DNA of 11,723 nucleotides, from contig JAAYUH010000215.1 in NCBI GenBank assembly GCA_012517755.1, positions 1-11,723 of the forward strand, read 5' to 3'. Origin of the DNA: a bacterium (lineage in GTDB: Bacteria > Caldisericota > Caldisericia > B22-G15). The position numbers and the translations under genes are program-made. Of the stretch, positions 8,017-11,723 are shown piece by piece. How positions within the stretch are numbered: the stretch's first letter is position 1; each line of letters begins with the position of its first letter. Below the pieces are notes generated by a model. That model ran no database searches, was not told the DNA's origin, and was given only the letters and a program-made list of their open reading frames with translations.

Positions 8017-8053
8017 AATATAATTAATACAAAATTTTTATAAAACAATCAAA

Positions 8054-9280
8054 CTATTTTTTCATAAAATTTTTTATTAAATCAAGAACATAATCAATAT
8101 CATATTCTGTATGTTCATAAGTTATCTGAAATCTTATTGTATCTTCCCCTTTTGGAACTATTGGATAATTCAGTCCTGTTGCAAGAACTCCATTTTTTTT
8201 AAGAAACTTTACAAGGTTTTTAGTTTTTTCTGTATCTTTTAAAATAACTGGAACAATTGGATGCTCGCTTTCAACTGTCTCAAGGTTTAATGATCTTATT
8301 CCATCTCTAAATTTTTTGGTTAAATCTCTTACATTTTTTATCATACTTTTCCCTGAATCACTATCAACTATATCAATTGATTTAATTGCTGCGTTTGCTT
8401 CTCCAGGTGTTATTGGATTTGTATATATATAAAGAGGGGCTTTTTCTCTTAAATAATCTGTCAAAACTTTATCAGTTGCCGCATAACCACCATTAATTCC
8501 AAAGGCTTTTCCTAAAGTTCCAATAAGAATATCTACTTTTGAATTTGTGTACTCCTCAACCCCTCTCCCACTATCACCAAAAATTCCGACACCATGAGAA
8601 TCATCTGCGATTAAAATAATTCCTTCTTCAAATTCATTATTATATTTTTTTGTTAATGCTGATAGTTTATCAATTGGAGCATAATCTCCCCTCATACTAA
8701 AAATTCCATCTGTAATTATCAAAACTCTTTTACATTTACCAATAAAACTAACTATTTTCTCTTCACACTCTTTTATATTTAAATGTTTATAAATATCTTT
8801 TTCTTTTGGCTTTGAAAGTTTAATGGCATTTATGATACAGTTATGATTCAACTCATCACTTATTACAATTGTTTCTTCATCTATTAGAGAGTAAAGTGTT
8901 CCAAGAACACAACTGTAGGCAGAACTAAAAATAATTGAGTCTTCTTTGTTATGAAATTTTGCAATTCTTTTCTCAAGTTCTTTATGATAAATGTAAGTTC
9001 CACTGATAAATCTTACAGCGCCAGGGCCTGCTCCAAATTTTTTAATTGCTTCTTCTTCATTCCTTTTAACATCATCATTTAAACCAAGAGCAAGATATGA
9101 ATTTGAGTTCATTCTTATATACTCTTTATTCTCTTCTCCCTTTAAAATATATCTATTTCCCTTTTTTCCATCACCTTTGATAATTTTAACAATTATATCT
9201 TCTTCTCTTCTGATTATTCCTTTTTCATCAATCTCTTTTAAATCTTTTGTTAATTTTGTTTTTATTTTTTCAAGAGGCAT
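8054..9280 (-). CDS. kbl: 2-amino-3-ketobutyrate CoA ligase (glycine C-acetyltransferase) homologue
   Basis: PLP-dependent alpha-oxoamine synthase of 408 aa. With CoA, KBL cleaves 2-amino-3-ketobutyrate to glycine and acetyl-CoA. Visible family features are NSYLAL near the N-terminus, FGAGPGAVRFISGT (substrate/CoA region), DELNHNC, DGIFSMRGDYAPI, the PLP-binding ADDSHGVG (D226, H229), and the Schiff-base lysine K258 in GTLGKAFGINGG. The family also contains BioF, HemA and serine palmitoyltransferase, which share these motifs. The KBL assignment rests on the threonine dehydrogenase gene immediately upstream and on the N-terminal L..DL..I.E.GI.R.E pattern. I chose ATG 9280 because AAAGGA (9287-9292) lies 6 nt upstream. 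A TTG 15 nt further upstream would put this SD inside the gene. The leader before it holds the unusual structured element. Confidence 0.85.
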   Translation of the reverse strand: MPLEKIKTKLTKDLKEIDEKGIIRREEDIIVKIIKGDGKKGNRYILKGEENKEYIRMNSNSYLALGLNDDVKRNEEEAIKKFGAGPGAVRFISGTYIYHKELEKRIAKFHNKEDSIIFSSAYSCVLGTLYSLIDEETIVISDELNHNCIINAIKLSKPKEKDIYKHLNIKECEEKIVSFIGKCKRVLIITDGIFSMRGDYAPIDKLSALTKKYNNEFEEGIILIADDSHGVGIFGDSGRGVEEYTNSKVDILIGTLGKAFGINGGYAATDKVLTDYLREKAPLYIYTNPITPGEANAAIKSIDIVDSDSGKSMIKNVRDLTKKFRDGIRSLNLETVESEHPIVPVILKDTEKTKNLVKFLKKNGVLATGLNYPIVPKGEDTIRFQITYEHTEYDIDYVLDLIKNFMKK

Positions 9281-9293
9281 CTTTTTTCCTTTC

Positions 9294-9368
9294 AAAAAAA
9301 ATTTTTGCTGGGTTATTTTCGCCTTTTTTAGTTTAAGTACCCAGAACCCAGCAGGCGAATTTGGGCAC
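9294..9368 (-). other. Candidate structured RNA element (crossing stems) in the tdh-kbl spacer
   Basis: The 95-nt gap between tdh and kbl contains a GC-rich island with three perfect or near-perfect complementary pairs. Pair c: GTGCCCA (9368-9362) with TGGGTAC (9343-9337), 7 bp including one G-T. Pair a: TTCGCC (9359-9354) with GGCGAA (9323-9318), 6 bp. Pair b: TGCTGGGTT (9353-9345) with AACCCAGCA (9314-9306), 9 bp. The 5' arms of a and b both lie in the 18-nt loop of hairpin c. All three pairs cross, so they form a pseudoknot or exclude one another. Pair b is followed by four A and then eight T (9301-9294), just before the kbl SD at 9287-9292. I do not recognise a known riboswitch consensus. 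A regulatory role is inference. Confidence 0.5.
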
Positions 9369-9375
9369 CAAAAAA

Positions 9376-10326
9376 TTAAATCAATTTTTTACTCAACTTC
9401 TCAATCATATCTTTAACCATATCATTAAAGTTATATTTTGGTTTAAACCCCCACTCTCTTTCAGCACAACTACTATCAACACTTTTAGGCCATGAATTTG
9501 CAATGCTCTGTTTCACCTTATCAATCTCATAATTCATCTCAAATTCAGGTATATATTTTTTAATCTCTAAATATAAATCTTTTGGACAAAAACTCATACT
9601 TTGAATGTTGTATGATGCTCTATGAATTAATTTATCTGAATCAGCTTCCATTAAATTGTGTGCTGCTTTAATTGCATCTGGCATATACATCATAGGAAGG
9701 TATGTATCTTCTTTTAAGAAACATTTGTATTTTTTATATTTTATTGCTTCATAAAAAATTTCAACTGCATAATCTGTTGTACCCCCTCCAGGTGGGGTGA
9801 CATAAGAAATTAAACCAGGGTATCTTACTCCCCTTGCATCAACTCCAAATTTATTGAAATAGTATTCACAAAGAAGTTCCCCAGTAAGTTTTGTAATTCC
9901 ATACATTGTTGTAGGTCTTAATACTACCTCTTGCGGTGTATTTTCTTTCGGAGTTGTTGGTCCAAAAACAGCTATTGATGAAGGATAAAAAACCTGACAT
10001 TTATAATTTTTTGCTATCTCAAGAATATTGATGAGAGAGTCCATATTTACTCTCCATGCATCAAGTGGATTTTCTTCTCCTTTTGCTGAAAGTATTGCTG
10101 AAAGATGATAGATAGTATTTATGTTAAATTTTTTTACTACTTCATCAATTTCAGAATATTTCATAGTATCAAGAAAGATAAAAGGACCTGAATTTTTTAA
10201 CTCTTCACTTGGCTCTCTCTTATGACCAGCAGCAATAACATCCTCATTTCTATAAATTTCTCTTAAATAGAGTGTGAGTTCTGAACCTATCTGACCTGTT
10301 GCTCCTGTTATAAGTATTTTCTTCAT
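9376..10326 (-). CDS. tdh: SDR-type L-threonine 3-dehydrogenase (NAD-dependent epimerase/dehydratase family)
   Basis: Extended short-chain dehydrogenase of 316 aa. It most likely oxidises L-threonine to 2-amino-3-ketobutyrate with NAD+, the substrate of the next gene's product. The Rossmann nucleotide loop GATGQIG is at 8-14, the catalytic Ser region YPSSIAVFG at 114-122, and the catalytic YGITK at 142-146. The block RYPGLIS...PPGGGTTDYA that follows is characteristic of UDP-galactose-epimerase-like TDHs (the short-chain type also found in animals) rather than zinc-dependent TDH. Start ATG 10326 has GGAGG (10331-10335) 4 nt upstream and the promoter just behind. A further in-frame ATG at 10359 coincides with the expected transcription start and is rejected. 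Other SDR epimerases share the fold, so the assignment depends on this block and on adjacency to kbl. Confidence 0.88.
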   Translation of the reverse strand: MKKILITGATGQIGSELTLYLREIYRNEDVIAAGHKREPSEELKNSGPFIFLDTMKYSEIDEVVKKFNINTIYHLSAILSAKGEENPLDAWRVNMDSLINILEIAKNYKCQVFYPSSIAVFGPTTPKENTPQEVVLRPTTMYGITKLTGELLCEYYFNKFGVDARGVRYPGLISYVTPPGGGTTDYAVEIFYEAIKYKKYKCFLKEDTYLPMMYMPDAIKAAHNLMEADSDKLIHRASYNIQSMSFCPKDLYLEIKKYIPEFEMNYEIDKVKQSIANSWPKSVDSSCAEREWGFKPKYNFNDMVKDMIEKLSKKLI

Positions 10327-10364
10327 AAATCCTCCAATTCTATAAAAACATTTAACCATTTAAA

Positions 10365-10392
10365 ATTATATTAAACCAATCTTATAAGTCAA
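10365..10392 (-). promoter_or_regulatory. Sigma70-type promoter of the tdh-kbl operon
   Basis: On the minus strand TTGACT (10392-10387, 5 of 6 consensus) is followed after 16 bp by a perfect TATAAT (10370-10365). Transcription should begin near 10358, which gives a leader of about 32 nt before ATG 10326. This is the best promoter in the window. Confidence 0.8.
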
Positions 10393-10471
10393 GGCTTGGG
10401 ATTAGGTCTTGCAATAACACATTTTCAAGTAGTAATTTGATATTATTTCCAAAAATTTCAGAAAATTATTA

Positions 10472-10477
10472 TATAAT
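10472..10477 (+). promoter_or_regulatory. Probable -10 box for the HerA-like ATPase gene
   Basis: A perfect TATAAT lies 32 nt before the ATG at 10510. No strong -35 sits at 16-18 bp. TTTCCA (10446-10451) is a 4-of-6 match at a long 20-bp spacing, and TTGATA (10437-10442) is too far away. The 183-bp gap 10327-10509 thus holds two divergent promoters. I see no clear operator palindrome between them. Confidence 0.5.
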
Positions 10478-10509
10478 TAGATTTGAAAAAAGAAAATAGG
10501 AGGATTGAT

Positions 10510-11723
10510 ATGATTGATTATGAAAAATTGGGAGTTTTTTATATTGGAAGACCATATAATCTTGTTGAAAAGAAACCTGAAGAAGGTCTGATACTTTATG
10601 ATTCAAAAGATTTAGTTACTCATGGTGTCTGTATAGGTATGACAGGAAGTGGAAAAACTGGCCTTTGTATCGATATATTAGAAGAAGCAGCGATTGATAA
10701 TATTCCAGCAATTGCAATAGACCCAAAAGGAGATATAACAAATTTACTTTTAACTTTTCCTAATTTGTCACAGGAAGAATTTTTACCTTGGGTGAATGAA
10801 GATGATGCAAGAAAAAAAAATTTAACAGTTGAAGAATACGCAAAAGAACAAGCAGAATTATGGAAAAAAGGTCTTGAATCATGGGGTCAAAGTGGTGAAA
10901 GAATAAAAAGGTTAAAAGAATCAGCTGATTTTGTTATATTCACACCAGGAAGCAATGCTGGAATCCCAATATCAATATTAAAATCATTTGCAGCACCACC
11001 TCAAGCAATAATTGAAGATAGTGAACTTTTAAGAGATAGAATTATCTCTTTAGTGACAAGTTTATTAGGACTTCTTGGCAAAGAGACAGACCCGATAAAA
11101 AGTAGAGAGCATATTTTATTATCAACAATTTTTGAAAATGCTTGGAAAAAAGGTATTGATCTTGATTTATCTACCTTAATTTATCAAATCCAAAAACCAC
11201 CAGTGACAAAGATTGGGGTTATGGATATTGAGAATTTTTACCCATCTAAAGATAGATTTGAATTAGCGATGTCCTTAAACCATCTTCTTGCAGCACCTGG
11301 ATTTAACCTTTGGTTAGAAGGAGAACCGCTTGATATAGGTAAAATTCTATACTCTCCAAGTGGTAAACCAAGAATTTCAATATTTTACATTGCACATTTA
11401 AATGATGCTGAAAAAATGTTTTTTGTTTCATTATTATTCAACCAGATACTTGCATGGACACGCTCTCAATCTGGAACAACAACCTTAAGAGCAATTGTTT
11501 ATATGGATGAAATTTTTGGATATTTTCCTCCAGTTGCAAATCCTCCATCAAAAGCACCACTTCTTTCTCTTCTTAAAACAGCTCGTGCTTTTGGTGTTGG
11601 AATTCTTCTTGCAACACAAAACCCTGTTGATTTAGATTATAAAGGTTTATCAAATGCGGGCACATGGTTTCTTGGAAGATTACAAACAGAAAGAGATAAG
11701 GCAAGAGTTCTTGATGGCCTTGA
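10510..11723 (+). CDS. HerA/FtsK-superfamily ATP-binding protein, 3' end outside window
   Basis: An open frame from ATG 10510 runs to the window edge (404 complete codons, no stop). The AGGAGG SD at 10498-10503 is 6 nt upstream. Walker A is GMTGSGKT at 43-50, followed by a block containing IAIDPKGDITN (about 69-79) typical of HerA/VirB4-like (DUF87) ATPases. Walker B is VYMDEIFGYFPP with D333/E334, and LLATQNP at 366-372 is a sensor-like motif. Between these lies a charged segment, including the W-rich stretch around 117-124, that I cannot assign. The second half of the P-loop core and any C-terminal domain are outside the window. HerA relatives act as DNA-translocating hexamers, but this subgroup's job is not known to me and no NurA nuclease or defence partner is visible. 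It points away from the threonine operon and need not be related to it. Confidence 0.85.
   Translation, partial: MIDYEKLGVFYIGRPYNLVEKKPEEGLILYDSKDLVTHGVCIGMTGSGKTGLCIDILEEAAIDNIPAIAIDPKGDITNLLLTFPNLSQEEFLPWVNEDDARKKNLTVEEYAKEQAELWKKGLESWGQSGERIKRLKESADFVIFTPGSNAGIPISILKSFAAPPQAIIEDSELLRDRIISLVTSLLGLLGKETDPIKSREHILLSTIFENAWKKGIDLDLSTLIYQIQKPPVTKIGVMDIENFYPSKDRFELAMSLNHLLAAPGFNLWLEGEPLDIGKILYSPSGKPRISIFYIAHLNDAEKMFFVSLLFNQILAWTRSQSGTTTLRAIVYMDEIFGYFPPVANPPSKAPLLSLLKTARAFGVGILLATQNPVDLDYKGLSNAGTWFLGRLQTERDKARVLDGL

Noticed and set aside
9281..9295. TTG start of kbl at 9295
   Set aside because: It would bury the SD AAAGGA (9287-9292) inside the gene. ATG 9280 is correctly spaced from that SD.
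9294..9314. Simple Rho-independent terminator in the tdh-kbl spacer
   Set aside because: The 9-bp stem has a 30-nt loop and its oligo-T run is separated from it by four A. The competing stems a and c also do not fit a plain terminator. Attenuation remains possible within the structured-element finding.
9177..9416. Plus-strand small ORF across the spacer
   Set aside because: It is largely antisense to kbl and the spacer, has no SD and no recognisable domain, and is best explained as a shadow of the minus-strand frames.
10327..10359. Upstream ATG of tdh at 10359
   Set aside because: It coincides with the predicted transcription start of the TTGACT/TATAAT promoter. ATG 10326 has an SD and begins directly with the Rossmann strand.
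1..11723. CRISPR, insertion sequence, phage or attachment-site signals
   Set aside because: I saw no spaced direct repeats, transposase or integrase motifs, or terminal inverted repeats. The tRNA-Leu is flanked by housekeeping genes and shows no duplicated 3' end inside the window.

Overview
The window reads as chromosomal DNA from an AT-rich bacterium. Lysine is mostly AAA, arginine mostly AGA and isoleucine often ATA. The genes are bacterial (SecG, Hsp100/Clp ATPase, PlsY, RpiB), several Shine-Dalgarno (SD) sequences are strong (AAGGAGG type), and there is a sigma70-type TTGACT/TATAAT promoter. The tRNA stems are GC-rich in an AT-rich background and the proteins are rich in K, E and I. This is compatible with a moderate thermophile of a Firmicutes-like or deep-branching lineage, but the sequence alone does not fix the phylum. 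I see no insertion sequence, phage gene, CRISPR array or rRNA.

Left block (1-4587, all minus strand). Read in transcription order this is plsY-tsaC (one fused gene), rpiB, a ClpC/ClpE-like ATPase, secG and tRNA-Leu(GAG). Genes are packed with a 17-nt gap, an 11-nt overlap, a 4-nt overlap and a 13-nt gap, so one operon is likely. It joins membrane phospholipid synthesis, tRNA threonylcarbamoylation, sugar-phosphate isomerisation, protein quality control and protein export. Two architectures stand out. One is the PlsY-TsaC fusion. The other is the Clp ATPase, which has an N-terminal four-cysteine zinc finger and lacks the usual ClpP-docking tripeptide.

Middle block (4588-8016). A 141-bp divergent spacer leads rightward to a type II (SERCA/PMR-like) Ca2+ P-type ATPase that starts with TTG. 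Its 3' end overlaps by 45 bp with a convergent ZIP-family (LIV-1-like) metal transporter gene.

Right block (8054-10392, minus strand). A well-formed promoter drives an SDR-type L-threonine 3-dehydrogenase (tdh), then a 2-amino-3-ketobutyrate CoA ligase homologue (kbl), and possibly the ZIP gene. TDH and KBL together convert threonine to glycine and acetyl-CoA. The 95-nt tdh-kbl spacer holds an unexplained GC-rich element with three mutually crossing complementary pairs next to the kbl ribosome binding site. It is the best candidate here for an undescribed cis-acting RNA.

Right edge (10510-11723, plus strand). A HerA/FtsK-superfamily ATPase of unknown role begins divergently from tdh behind a perfect TATAAT and an AGGAGG ribosome binding site. 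It runs off the window.
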